NCBI GenBank assembly: GCA_036023115.1
Contig: JAYKKT010000086.1
Span: forward strand, 17,189,501 to 17,253,500
Length of the DNA: 64,000 nucleotides
Reading direction: 5' to 3'
Source: Brasenia schreberi
Taxonomy: Eukaryota; Streptophyta; Magnoliopsida; Nymphaeales; Cabombaceae
Each line of letters starts with the position of its first letter. The stretch's first letter is position 1. Shown one piece after another: positions 22,687 through 35,365 of this stretch. A program made the position numbers and the translations under genes. The notes below the pieces were generated by a model, which saw nothing but the letters and a program-made list of their open reading frames with translations, had not been told where the DNA came from and ran no database searches.

Positions 22687-24596
22687 GACAATCTTTTGCC
22701 TATTAATTTTGCACATTGGTCGCTCTCTCTCTCTCACACACACACACATGACGAATAAAGGCATGTGTCAGGATGGGCTTGAAAGATATTCTAGTGGTAA
22801 CATAGAAGTTCCTCTGTCCCACCTCCCCAGAACTCTGCCTGTGTGTGCATGTAGGGGTAGTAGATGGTGATGGACAAACTTTGATTAGGCATGATATAAC
22901 ATTGACGATCCCTTTTATACCCCTTTGATCAGAAATTGAAAGAAGAGTGAATAGAAATGCAAATGATAGTACATGAAACATCAAACTCATACCGACATCC
23001 CCTCTGGTTTCCACAAGAACTAGTCCCTCAACGGGGTAAACGATTTAGTCAACTCTTGCTAACTATTCAAATAACACACCGACATCCCCTTGGTTTCCAC
23101 AAGAAATAGTCCCTCAACGGGGTAAACGATTTAGACAACTCTTGCTAACTATTCAAATAAAACACATAAAATATGTTCACAAGCATTCATTACTATCGGT
23201 AGACATTTCCCTTTGTTTTTCTATTCCATGTCCTTAACCGTGCAACAGTTGTGCCTATAAAAATGGTGCCGTCTGTTAAGGGTACAGAGAAAACAAAACT
23301 CGTACAGAAGCATGAATAAAGAAAAAAGATTGATGGAAAAGCAAGAGGAGGCACATTTTGTAGTAGACTTTGCTACACGCGCACTTGTCTGCTCATCTCA
23401 AAGTACAACAAATCCAGTTCACCAAAATAGTGAAGCAGTAGAATGACAGCATCTCGTGCAGGGATTTAGTCGACTCTTCTTTTTGTATCTCAGTCGACGA
23501 ATATTATGTGGAACAGACCATCAAACAGCTGTGCCAGAACGTCACCATCATGTGTTTCTCCACACGGCAGTACATGCATATTTAACATATACGACATGGA
23601 AATAGAAGGGCCCTAATCGCCAATCTTGATAATCAAAAGGGAAAAACCACTAACAATTGACTAGACTATTCCCTAAGCAGAAAAGTTGATTCAGACCAAG
23701 CCAAAATGAAGCATTTTCTCACACTAATAGGGTTGGCTACACAAATCCTTAGTTGACGTAGTGCTCAATTTTGTCACATTAACATGTAACTTCAAATGAA
23801 CAAGATCATGCTTTTATTGTTTCCTTCCAACGTTTTGAATCCATTCAAGAAGGCATTCAAAAAACACAAAATCACATTAAATTGTCACATTCATGAAAAT
23901 TATAGTTTAAGCATATGCCGTAACGCAGACAACCTAAAGTGCATTATATTATATATTATATTTACATATTGGATCATATCCAACAAAATATAGATCTTCG
24001 ACAACACTATCATGTCATTAATTTCTGGGTTCTGGTGATCACTATGGGAAAAAGCTCAAACCACAAAATTCCATCAAGTGAAAGAAATATGGAGCGTTGT
24101 TTTGCAAAAGTCACTAGGAATATGGAAGCACTTCTGACATCCAAGAAAATATCAGAAACAACCTGCTCTTTGGCAATTTATAAACCGGTGAAAGCATAGG
24201 TTAGCATAGGTTGGTGCATCAACAAGAAACTAACATAATGAAACATCCAGTTCATTTTGAGAGCTCGGCAGCGCAAATGGCAATCATGACCTTTGACAAA
24301 CATCACTGCTGCAGTCTAAGGTTTAGACAAGGTAACCTTGGTCTGATGCACCACTCAGCCCATAAAGGGAAAACTCTAGTGCAGACTGCAAATACCGCTC
24401 AACAACAAGACAGAAGACGCATAGGAAACATAACCCCATAGAAAGCAGAAGCCCTAATTGGTAATGACAGAGATGCAAGGATCAAGTAAGTACAAGGGTT
24501 GATGAATTAGGAAGACCATATGTCCTGAAAAAATTAGGCAGTGCAAAGCCATGACGCTAGTAGCAGAGCAATCATCGGAGTCGGTCTACATTATCA
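22687..24596. other. Intergenic sequence with a duplicated 87-bp unit
   Basis: After the LINE target duplication there is a (CT)n(CA)n microsatellite at 22722-22752. A tandem pair of 87-bp units occupies 22991-23164. No gene or other family was recognised. Confidence 0.5.
22991..23164. repeat. Tandem duplication, two 87-bp units
   Basis: Units 22991-23077 and 23078-23164 both begin ACCGACATCCCC, include CCTCAACGGGGTAAACGATT and end AACTATTCAAATAA plus A/C. They differ at a handful of positions, so the duplication is fairly recent. Confidence 0.85.
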
Positions 24597-25446
24597 ATAA
24601 AATAACAACTAAGCCTTTTCTCATACTAGACAGGGTCAGCTAACATCAATTCTTTGTTTTCACAGATCCCTATCATGTGCCATCTTAGCAGTTAACTCAA
24701 CATAAGCTAGATCATTCTTTATTATTTCTTTCCAACACTTCTGTGGTCGTCTTCTACCTCTTTTAATACTTTCAAAATCTAGTTTTTCATACCTTTTTAA
24801 AGGCACTTCTTTTTATCTTCTTTCTATATGTCCAAACCATCTTAAACAATATTGTCTCATTTTATCCTTTATTGGTGCTATTCCCAATTTGTTTTATGTA
24901 TACGGTCTTTCCTTGTATGACTACTCATTCATCTCAACATATTCATTTCTTCCACAGACATCTTTTGCACACATTGATGATTAACTGTCCAACCCTCATA
25001 ACCATAAAACATGACAGGTCTAATTGTTGCTCTATAATATTTACCTTTTAACTTTAATGGTATCTTCTTGACACAAAGAATACCCGATGCTCCTCTCCAT
25101 TTTAACTAACCTGCATTAATTCTATACGTAATATCTCCATCGATTCTTTCATCACTATAAAAAATTTATCCTAGGTATTTAAAACATTCTTTTGGGGGGA
25201 TGCAATGTATGCCAATTTTAATTTCTAAGTCCTCTGAAGTAATCAAATGATCAAACTTACATTACATATATTCTGTCTTTGTTCTACTAAGTCGGAAGCC
25301 TTTACTTTCTAATGATTCTCTCCATAGTTCCAATTTTCTATTAACTTTTTCCTTAGACTCCTCCACTAACACAATGTCATATGCAAACAACATACACCAA
25401 GGTACTTCATATTCAATATATTTTGTTAACTCATCAATCACAATAC
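24597..25446 (-). mobile_element. RTE LINE, 5'-truncated copy
   Basis: The minus strand carries the RTE 3' end (AACAACTAAGCC at the left edge) up to the RT region just upstream of the active site (ATGTCATATGCAAACAA, equivalent to FAYD as in the 19.9-kb copy). It stops at the equivalent of DELTK near 25446. Frames are broken throughout. Confidence 0.8.
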
Positions 25447-25885
25447 CAGCAGAAATAGACTTCTATGGAATACTGTGCCAGAAATAACAAAGAACTAACA
25501 CATCTACATCAAACAGAATCGCCCTATGCCTGGCCACAATGTATACCGGCTGTCACTTTCATGGGCATAAAGTTCAGTCCGTGTGTCTGGGAGTGTACAA
25601 GACAGCACACGCATAGATATGCTAGTGTTTGTGACTTGAAATATATAAGCAGAAAATTCTATACCAAGTCCACTGCATTGAAGAAAGTGCATTTTGTGCC
25701 TGTCACAGTAGACTTGAGCACTAAATGACAAGAACCACAACATGGAGCGCTTTTACCATAAGTCTAATGATGTTCACAACTTTATCTGAAAATGGCGATC
25801 ACGATCATTAATTTTCTGCATCTGCATTCATTCAAGATATACTGACCACATCTCAAGAGACTAGGATATCGACCCAACGAGACCA
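25447..25885. other. Intergenic sequence
   Basis: No family or gene recognised. Confidence 0.4.
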
Positions 25886-26347
25886 AAACCAAGCCTTTTC
25901 CCACATAAGATGGTCAGCTACATGGATTTTTTATCACCAATGAGCTGGATATTCTGCTATAGTAGCACTTAACTCCAAAAAAACATATCTTGAAAAACTT
26001 AATGAACTAACACAAATTACCAAATTTAATTCAAGCAATCCAAGGAAGCCATTACCACTCTCAATTTATTATCAATAACCTCATTAAGTATACGGTGTTT
26101 CCTTGTGTGACTACAAATCCATCTCAGCATCTCCATTTCCGCCACAGAAATATTTTGTACATGTTGATGATTAACTCCCCTAACACTCGAAACCATATAA
26201 CATAACGGGTCTAATTGTTATTCTATAATATTTACTTTTCAATTTTAATGGTATCTTTTGGTCACATGGAATACATGATGCACTCTCTCTACTTTAACTA
26301 ATATGCGTTAGTTTCATACTCTAACATCTCCATCAATTCTCCCATTA

Positions 26348-28349
26348 CAACAACAACAACTAAGCCTTTTCCCATACTAGATGGGGTCAGCTACATGGAT
26401 TCTTTGTTTCCACAGATCCCTATCGTGTGCCATGTTAGCAGTTAACTCACAATAAGCTAGATCATTCTTTATTGTTTCTTTCCAACACTTTTGTGGTCGT
26501 CCTCTACCTCTTTTAATACTTTCCAAATTTAGTTTTTCATACCTTCTTATAGGTTCTTCTTTTGATCTTCTTTCTATATGTCCAAACCATCTTAAACGAT
26601 ATTCTCTCATTTTATCCTCTATTGGTGCCACTCGTAATTTATTTCTAATAACCTCATTATGTATACGGTCATTTCTTGTATGACCACTCATCCGTCTCAA
26701 CATCTTCATTTCTGTCACAGACATCTTTTGTACATGTTGATGATTAACTGCCCAACACTCAGAACCATACATGGCAGGCCTAATTGCCGCTCTATAATAT
26801 TTACCTTTTAACTTTAATGGTATCTTCTTATCACAAAGAATACTTGATGCTCCTCTCCATTTTAACCAACCAGCATTAATTATATGCGTAACATCTCCAT
26901 CAATTCTTCCATCACTCTGAAAAATTGACCCTAGGTATTTAAAACTTTCCTTTTGGGGGATGCAATGTATGCCAATTTTAATTTCTATGTCCTCTGAGGT
27001 AACCAAATGATCAAACTTACATTCCATATATTCTGTCTTTGTTCTACTAAGTCGGAGGCCTTTGCTTTCTAATGTTTCTCTCCATAGTTCCAATTTTCTA
27101 TTAACTTTTTCCTTAGACTCCTCCACTAATACAATATCATCTGCAAATAACATACACCAAGGTACTTCATCTTGAATATGTTTTGTTAACTCATCAATCA
27201 CCATTATAAATAAGTATGGACTTAAAGTTGATCCCTGATGTAACCCAATATTAACTTCAAAGAAGTCTGTCATTCCTTCATGAGTCCTCGGACATGTTTT
27301 TGCACCATCATACATGTCTCTTATAAGGTTAATGTATGTCAATGGGATACCTCTTCTTTCCAAAGTTCTCCATAGAACCTCCCTCGGTACTCTATCATAA
27401 GCTTTTTCTAGATCAATAAATATCATGTGAAGGTCTTTTTTTTTGCTCTAAAATGTTCCATAAGACGTCTCAAAAGGTGAATCGCTTCAACAGTAGATCT
27501 GCCTGGCATGAATCCAAATTGGTTCTCTGTTGTACTTGATACTTGTCTTAACCTACGTTCGATAATTCTTTCCCATAATTTCATAGTATGGCTCATTAAC
27601 TTATACCTCGATAATGCGCACAATTTTGAATGTCTCCCTTGTTCTTATTATATATGGGTATAAGTGTACTTGCTCTCCATTCCTCGGGCATCTTTTGGTT
27701 TTTTCATATTTTATTAAATAGTCTTGTGAGCCAAGTGATTCCTATTTCTCCGAGTATTTTCCAAACTTCTATAGGAATATTATCTGGTCATACCGATTTA
27801 CCACCCTTCATATGTTTAAGAGCCTCTTTGACTTCATTCTTTTGAATACGTCGGTAGAAATTGTGGTTTATATACTTTTCTGACTTGGCTAAATCTCCTA
27901 AACTAATACTAACATCTTTATTTTCATTAAAAAGATTATAAAAATAGTTTTTCCATCTATTTCTTATATCATCATTTGCCACTAGAATTTTTTCATCCTC
28001 GTCCTTGATGCATCTAACATAATTAAGATCTTTAGTTTTCTTATCTCTAGCCCTAGCTATCCTAAAAATATCTCTCTAACCCTCTTTTGAGTTGAGTTTT
28101 TTATATAAATCCTCCCAAATTTTAGCTTTTGCTTCACTCACGGCCTTTTTCGCTTCTTTCTTTGCTTTCTTATAAGCCTCTAAAGTTTCACTAGTTTTCT
28201 TAGCATAATGTAATTTCTAACATGCTCTCTTTGCCTTGATTTTATTTTGCACTACTTCACTTCACCACCAAGCTTCTTTTTGTGCCGGTACACCTCCCTT
28301 AGATACACCTAACAGATCTTTCGCAACTTTCCTAATATGTATAGCCATA
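26348..28349 (-). mobile_element. RTE LINE, 5'-truncated, inserted into an older RTE copy
   Basis: The 3' end is (CAA)4CTAAGCC at 26348. The 5' end is truncated near 28349, within the EN-RT linker, so EN is absent. A 19-bp target duplication, TCCATCAATTCTCCCATTA, occurs at 26329-26347 and 28350-28368. The RT active site FADD is intact and this is the best preserved RT in the window, but a 1-nt indel in an A/T run near 27440 shifts the frame. Confidence 0.9.
26377..27623 (-). pseudogene. RTE reverse transcriptase (frameshifted)
   Basis: The upstream stretch (27623-27423) contains FGFMPGRSTVEAIHLLRRLM and runs out of frame after RAKKK. The downstream 349-residue stretch (27426-26377) has FIDLEKAYD at 3-11 (motif A), [10 protein letters not shown] at 64-73 (motif B) and FADD at 94-97 (motif C). 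It ends with the thumb and C-terminal [14 protein letters not shown] and [12 protein letters not shown] blocks. A single base change in the A-run near 27440 separates the two parts. A short upstream piece (27982-27788) carries further linker sequence. Confidence 0.88.
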
Positions 28350-28656
28350 TCCATCAATTCTCCCATTACTCTAAAAAATTGACCCTAGGTATTTTAAACT
28401 TTCTTTATGAAGGATGCAATGTATGTCAATCCTAATTTTTATGTCATTTGAAATAACCAAATGATTGAACATGCATTCAATATTTTGTCATAATTCTACT
28501 AAGTTAGAAGCCTTTCCTTTTTAATGTTTCTGTCCATAATTTCAATATCTTGTTAAATTTTTTTAGACTCATCCACTAACACAATGTCATCTGCAAATAA
28601 CATACACCAAGATACTTCATCTTGAATATGGTTTGTTAACTCACCAATAACCAAGG

Positions 28657-28720
28657 TAATTAAATATGAACTTAAAGTTGATCCTTAGTAATTAAATATG
28701 AACTTAAAGTTGATCCTTAG
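28657..28720. repeat. 32-bp tandem duplication inside old RTE copy
   Basis: Two identical 32-bp units (28657-28688, 28689-28720) starting TAATTAAATATGAACTTAAA lie in the RT region of the older LINE. Confidence 0.85.
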
Positions 28721-28955
28721 TTAATCCAATATTAACCTTATAGAAATACATCATTTTTTATTGAGCCCTCACACATATTTGTGCACTACCATACATGTCT
28801 CTTATAAGATTGATGTATGCTAATAGGATATCTCTCTTTTCAAAGAATATCTCTTAGAACCTTATTGTAAGCTTTTTCTAAATCAATAAGTGAATAGCCT
28901 CAATAGTAGATCTCTCTTAGTTCTTTGTACAACTAGATACTTGTCTAATCTTACA

Positions 28956-31324
28956 ATAAAAATGGGAACTTATTCTCATGAAAGAACAAAATATATTGAC
29001 ATGGATGTCATTCCATGACAAAAAAGGCAACTAACAAAGAGCTCTGTATCACTGTCCAGTCAAGAACCAGTTGGCAAACATGATGGCAAGGTAGTTGATA
29101 AGGAATAACTTGCTTGAGACCATATGAAAGTTGAGAATCATTAATATATTTTCATCCCAATATGAGAGGGAGCGTAGAATGGATCCCTTACTAGGTCCAC
29201 ATGAAATCAATTTTGTCATAGGTTGTATTAGTGCAGAATTAATGGGGAAATTATTGTCGAATGCATTCTAATTGTTGCAATTGTCCTTCCAACGGTCAAT
29301 AATCTAAGGAGTGAATGAGACCCTAAGTGGAGGTCATTCTTCCTCAAATTCTTCTTCTTCCTCTCTAGCTATCTTGCTTGTTTATTAGTGTGCAATTAAC
29401 CATGATTTTATGTCTCTTATAAAGGAACTAATAAATTCCCCACACACTGCATCATTCACGCTGGAGTGCATGCCAATGTCTTCCGAACGTTGTCCATCTC
29501 ACCCAGCCTTCTTCCCATGTGTCACACATGTTCAGTTGCTCCCACATGTGGATGTTCTCCATCAATAGTGCAACAGGGTTGATCCTTTGATGGATTGGAT
29601 TTGGATATGAATCTAGCCTAGTAACCCAAAAAAGATCTGGTTTGGTGTTATGCCTATAAATAAGGGACTTTGGCCAACCAAAAACAAGGAGAAAGCCCAA
29701 GAGTGAGAGGCTCAATCAAAGAGGATGTGAGGGAACTCATTCTCAACCCAAAGAGGAGTTCATCCAAGAAAGAGAAAGAAAGAAAGAGATCTAGAAAGAG
29801 AAGGTTTCAAGCCACTCCCTTAACACTTTCTTGTTCTATTGCTATTTTAAGCTTAGAGTTATTGCTTTCAACCATTGAATTTCAAGAGTAAGCAATCATT
29901 TTTTGTGCAATATCGTTGCAAAAGAGAGGGTCATCCCAATCAAAAGACGCGAAGGAAAAGGCTATAGGTCAAAGTAATTCGCTAACCCACCAAATTTTTG
30001 TTTCTTTTACCCAATATACGATATATCGTATATATTCTCATCTTTCCTATGCTTATATATTATATATCTCCTCTCTCCTTTCTTCGATGGATTGATTGCC
30101 TCTAACTCAACTCAATAAGCCATAAGAGAAACATACCAGCCACGATTACATTTGATGACATGAGTATATAATCACTCTTATAGTGGATTAATCACCCATA
30201 AGTTTATGTTGGAGAGAGCATTTGGCTATGATCGCATATATTTCCCAAGCGAGCAATCCTCTAAGAAAGAGATGTTTTGGGAATCTATATGTAGATAAGT
30301 TCCTCCCCGAACTAACATAAGTCTTCAACAAAATTCTTTGAGTGATGATTAAAATCATTAACCTTCAAACCAGAAGCATCATTACTTTCTACAAGAAATT
30401 TTCAAACCTTGTGTAATTTCGAATTTTACAATTGTCATTTTCAAGCGAAATACCTCAAAATTTTGTTCATGAGTAACACACACTCGCCAATGGTAAAATT
30501 TCTATAAATCTTGGATGTGTATAAGGTCCATAAAAAAATTATCAAAGATTAGACTCAACCTAAAACCGAACCTATATGTGATAGAAATCCTCGATAGTCA
30601 TTTAATCAAACCATCATAACTCAGTCGGTAGATGTCCAAATCCTTCAAGAGTGGTTTCATATGAAATCTAACTTCTACAGCTTTTCAAATTAATAAATTT
30701 CATAAAAATAGTAAACTCAAGCACAGAAATACAAGCGTTTTAGTGAGACAGTGAATCTCAATCATAGGCAATGTCCAAATTTTAGAATAACATTTAGTTA
30801 AAAGCTCTTCTTGGATTTTTATTTGATCATCAAAGGACCAAAAAATACAAATAAATTTTTTTAATAAAACCTCACACTTTGTGTTTACTTAGAAAAATTC
30901 TCGAGAATTTTAGACCCAAATAAGGATCTCTAGCAAATACAAACTTTCATACTTTAAAACATAACCAATTATGTTTTCGCAAAACTGAACCCGATCGAGC
31001 CAAGTGAAATCGACATCGGTTTAAAAAATATCGTTTTGAAAAAACTCAGGATTTCAAAATCACTCCACCGAAGCATCTAGTTTGACCCTTCAGCGCCAGT
31101 TCGAGAAGGTCTATGTCAATAAGAACTTATTTTACCACAAATCACAGAATAGTCAAATAAATATCTTTACAAGTTTGAGTAAACTTGTTGGCACACTCGT
31201 ACACATTTTTTGCAAGCAAAGTTTTAACTTCATAAAAGACCAAAAATTTTGTTTACACCAGTGCAAGCTCATATTTTACTTTCATTGAAGAAATGGTAGC
31301 ACTCATTTATAAGAAAAAATAATC
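28956..31324. other. Intergenic sequence with a promoter-like CTATAAATA
   Basis: A TATA-like CTATAAATA lies at 29654-29662 (plus strand), followed by A/G-rich sequence resembling a retrotransposon leader. A solo or fragmentary LTR is possible, but no second LTR, PBS or paired ends were found. No gene was recognised otherwise. Confidence 0.35.
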
Positions 31325-31696
31325 TCATTCATAAATAGAAACCACACCATTCCAACCAGAGGTGGCAAGAACATTAGGTATGGAAGGATGAAATACAACA
31401 TTTATGCAAGCTTGTTCATACACTGTCATCTTCTTTAATAGATCAGACGACTTGTAGTCATAAAAGTACAAACAGTGAACGGATGATCCTGAAACAAGTG
31501 TGTCACCATTAAAATTGAAGTTGCACTTGACCGGAAAACCAGCTACTCCATGCTTTTCATACCTTTTATACTTGTCCAATTTAAAAGGTGGCTTGGATGA
31601 GAAAATTGCAATATAATCTCCATTAGATTGTGCCACAAAACAAGAATCAAAGGGATCATATCTAATGCATGGGCACGTGTATGCTTCAACATAAAC
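31325..31696 (-). pseudogene. WDR25-like exon 4 (3' terminal)
   Basis: After acceptor CCTACAG the frame is open for 123 codons: VYVEAYTCPCIRYDPFDSCF, then FVAQSNGDYIAIFSS, KYKRYEKHGVAGFPVKCNF and LYFYDYKSSDLLKKM, ending CINVVFHPSIPNVLATSGWN and VVSIYE-stop. These are the last WD40 blades. The usual GSSDG turn is GSSVH here. This exon has no frame break, so the gene was lost not very long ago or is still partly constrained. Confidence 0.85.
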
Positions 31697-31981
31697 CTGT
31701 AGGAGACAAAAATTTATTGAGACATTCTCAGACCATAATAAGCTGGCAAATGAGGAATGGAAATTTAACATAAATTCATTGTAGATCAGATAAGAACAAG
31801 ACTAGAATTTCGACAACAGTTAAATGCTAGTAACTGTTAGGAATTAAGTTAAGACACGGACTGTAGAAAAACAATACCGTTAATCATTTAAATTAAATAT
31901 TCTCAAGCATTAGACCAACTATTCTGAATGTAAATTGATGAATATAGTGCTGAATATGATGACCAAGGTTGTCAAAATTAC

Positions 31982-32197
31982 CTGATTTGAGAGAGGAACT
32001 TGCCGTGCTATATCCCAAACAATAATGGAGTTCTCACTCAGATTCTCTTGAGATATCACTGGAGGATACAAACTGATTCGCATTGGCAGCAATGTCGACA
32101 TTCTGGATAGGTTCAAGTTTTTTAATATATTGTTTGACCACCTTGTTGACTCTCATAAACCAAAGCCCATATAGAAATAGATTTGAATTATCACGAT
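31982..32197 (-). pseudogene. WDR25-like exon 3, downstream half
   Basis: Resumes the interrupted WD40 repeat with DNSNLFL, then RVNKVVKQYIKKLEPIQNVD and ANQFVSSSDIS. A single-base loss near 32050 shifts the frame to ENLSENSIIVWDIARQVPLS, which ends at a clear donor (CAG|GTAATT). The missing SGGSKG loop before the blade's last strand is a further small deletion. Confidence 0.8.
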
Positions 32198-32487
32198 CAG
32201 TGTTGTCTGATGCGTATCGTATCGCGTATCGCTGGGCTCCACGATACAGGCGTATCGTATTGTATCATATCGTATCACCTGTATCGTACTTTAATATTAA
32301 AATAATACAAAAATTAATTAAAAAATCAATAAAAATTAGTAAAAATCCGAAAAAAAATCTAGAAAAAAACTGGTAATTGCTTTAAATTCATATAATGCAA
32401 AGTTTAGTACAGATTGAGCATTCAACATTGAACAATTGCATCCAAATTTACATATTTTGAATCAAAAAAATGAAATTCGTTTACATT

Positions 32488-34981
32488 TTACAAATTATAA
32501 TCAGGATCATCAACTAAATAATCTTTATCTTCTCTTTGCTGAAGATCCTCATCAGCAGCAGCAGCACCTTCTGCTTGAAAATCAAATTCTTCATCTCTTT
32601 GATATTGTTGTTGCGCTCCTTCGAAATTAATTCATGCAATGTCTTCTTCAGTTAAGAGGCATTTTCTTCACTGTCTTCTATAATCCAATCTTCTAATATA
32701 TCAAAATTATCCAAACTTATTGGATCAAATTGGCTTTCTTGTTATTTTTTTTAATTGCCTACAATAGTAAATAATATTAACAATTGAAGTTAAACAATTT
32801 ATTGAATTGAACATTTAAGTAATACAACATTACCTTTCACGAATGTGCATGTTACAACGAATAAAAACTAAATCATTTAGTCTGTCATATTCCAACCTAT
32901 TGCGCTTCTTTGTATGGATGTGTTCAGAGACACTCCAATTCCTTTCACAACTTGTTGCATTACAAGTTTGACTCAGAACTCTTACTACAAAATCCCTAAG
33001 GTTCGGACAATTAATTACAAACCTATTCCACCAAACATCTATAGAAAAAGACAAACATTAGAGACATAATTCACAATAATATAAGATGTATTGATTTAAG
33101 AAACTTAAATATGAAGATAAACAATTTACCTAAATGCATCGTAGTGCGGTTGCGAATTGCTATAGGCAAACCCATCAAGTGAAGAGCATTATCATAAATC
33201 TCTATCTCTCGATGTATAGCATCTGCTATGCTCTCATCAGGACTAATCTATCAATACAATCAATGATTCCTCGATTAACCTCACCATCCCTTTTGAAGGT
33301 TGCTGAGTACCTGAATGATGGGTTTAGATAATATGTTGTTGCATGAATAGGCTGATGCAATTGTTTATTCCATCTATTATCAATTATTTTCTTCACGGGC
33401 ACATAATCTCTCTTTTTTCCATTAAAATTATTTCGGATGGCTTCTTTTGCCCTATCCATGGCTTCATAAAGGTAGCCCATAGATGGTTTCTCCTCGTTGT
33501 CAGTCAATCTCAAAACCTTTACTAAAGGACATGTAATCCTCAACAGTCTAACACATGCATTCCAAAATGTACTCCTAAAGATTGTCTCGGAAATCTCATT
33601 CAGCTTTCTATTTCTTCTATTTTGAGGCAACTCTGCAAATTGTTACCACTCATCTGAGGAGACCATTCTCTTCAATGCTTGCTTCTGTCTCACAATACTC
33701 TGTAAATATAAGAAGTTTGTTGCAAACCGAGTTGCAGTTGTTCAAAGAAGCTCTTCACCTTCTGCATATCTCCTCATCATACACAAAACAAATGCATGGT
33801 TATAAATGAATTTTGTAATATCTTAGCAACACTCAGTTGTTGCCTTTATTTCATCCATCTCACCAATGTCCTCAAGGATGAGATCTAAACAATGGGTTGC
33901 ACATGGTGTCTAGTAGAAAGTCTCATAAATATCAGCTAACTCCTTCCCAGTTGCTTTGTAGTTAGTTGCATTATCTGTAATCAATTGGACTACGTTCTCT
34001 AACCTCTTATATAACTTTATCAAATCCTTGTCGTATAATATCCGCAGTGTGCCTCAACTCTGACATATCCAAAGATCTCAAAAACATAAGTCTTTTAGGA
34101 TAGTAGACAAAGAAAGTTTAGCAAGGTCCTTCCTCGCCTATCTGTCCATCCATCTGCCATGATAGTGCATCCCGTTTCCTTCCATGACTGTCTCAAAGTC
34201 AAACAATATTCTTACACTTCAATGACGGTCTGATCTAATATCTTCCCTCTCAACTTCTGATAAGAGGGCATCTTATATCCAAGACCGATGTTAGCAATTG
34301 CATCTGTCATTGCTTGAAAATGAAAATTGTTTGCAGCATTAAATGAAATGCATGTATCATAAAACCATATGCCCACTGCAAGGTCTGCCTGATCATGCAA
34401 CTGTTCTAAAGCCATAGTAACACGAATTACAGGTTGAGTACCAGGTATAGTAGGAGAAAGAATAAATGAATGTATACTAGAAGAAGTTCTTCCTCTACTC
34501 CTTCTTGCACTTCCTCTTCTACCACCTCCAAAGTCTTTAGCAACCCTCTTTTCCCTGCTAGGTGCTCGTGAACTACTACTACCAATCTCTGTTTTAGCTT
34601 TTGAAGGCAAACTATCAGTGAATCTAAATCCAGTAGCATCATCATCTTCTTTAAACATCTCCAAATCATCCTTTTGTTGTCTCCTTTCCTGTATACTCTT
34701 AATCATCTGCAAATATTGTCATTTAATACTTTCTGGCAAACTTCTAACTCTGCCTGTGCATGGAGCAATTTCTTTTCTAGTCCCTGCTAGGTGGTGTTTC
34801 AACCTTGAAATTCCACCACTAACCACTCTCTCACAAAATAAGCACTTGAAATTCCACCACTAACCACTCTCTCACAAAATAAGCATTTGATCTTTAATCT
34901 AGAACCCTCAACTGGTGTACCCCACTGCCATGCCGGATCATCAGAACGAGAATGGGAGTCTCTAACACCCCTTCCTGCCAC
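32488..34981 (-). pseudogene. hAT transposase of E1 (BED, DUF659, hAT dimerisation), inactive
   Basis: The N-terminal BED-type zinc finger (RLKIKCLFCERVVSGGIS, near 34900) is broken by a 41-bp tandem duplication (34804-34885). Then come a basic low-complexity linker with FKEDDDATGFRFTDSLPSKA, the DUF659 region (NFHFQAMTDAIANIGLGYKM), AEAIRNNFNGKKRDYVPVKK with NRWNKQLHQPIHA (near 33380), and the dimerisation exon VRVLSQTCNATSCERNWSVS (32830-33054). An acidic tail ends EDKDYLVDDPDYNL at the stop (32490-32488). The expected start ATG is GTG here. Many stops and frameshifts mean no active protein. Confidence 0.85.
34804..34885. repeat. 41-bp tandem duplication in the E1 zinc finger
   Basis: Two units beginning CTTGAAATTCCACCACTAAC (34804-34844 and 34845-34885) are identical. 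41 is not a multiple of three, so the BED finger is out of frame after it. Confidence 0.9.
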
Positions 34982-35359
34982 CTCAATTGAGTACTTTAAT
35001 TCAATAAAAAACCTAAAAATAAAAGACTTCGTAAATCCCCAATCGTCAAATAACACTCAGAGTATCTCCCACTTCATGAATGCAATAAAAATCATATCCA
35101 CACTTAATAACTTCATATTTTGTCATTCAAAAAAAGAAAAATACAAATAAACAAAGAAAACAACAAATAAAAAGGAAAAAATAAAGAAAAACACTAAAAA
35201 TATACCTAAATCCGAGATAGGAGGCTTGCACGGACATCGTAGAGCACGTTTTTGGAGCCTTAACACCAAGGAGGCGAAGAACATTTCTTAGGGAGCTTGG
35301 GGAGGTCTGAAGAGAGAGGAAACTCGCAAAAACGCGAGTTTCGGTTCGATCAAGAACCC

Positions 35360-35365
35360 TTTATA
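35360..35365 (-). promoter_or_regulatory. TATA box of E1 transposase
   Basis: Minus strand TATAAA sits between the subterminal GTATCG array and the transposase start, in the same relative place as in E2 (40063-40068) and E4 (36084-36090). Confidence 0.55.

Larger units (their letters stand above)
25886..28955 (-). mobile_element. Old RTE LINE fragment, split by a younger RTE insertion
   Basis: The left piece (about 25886-26347) carries a broken RTE 3' end. The right piece (28350-28955) continues the same RT sequence exactly where the left stops (CCATTACTCTAAAAAATTGA...), up to the region coding for the RT fingers. Between them lies the RTE copy at 26348-28349. Indels include a 32-bp tandem duplication at 28657-28720. 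Confidence 0.8.

Noticed and set aside
29670..29891. Basic small protein (KKEKERKRSRKRR) after a TATA-like box
   Set aside because: The frame has no ATG start and comes from an A/G-rich stretch typical of retrotransposon leaders; without a second LTR no element can be claimed either.
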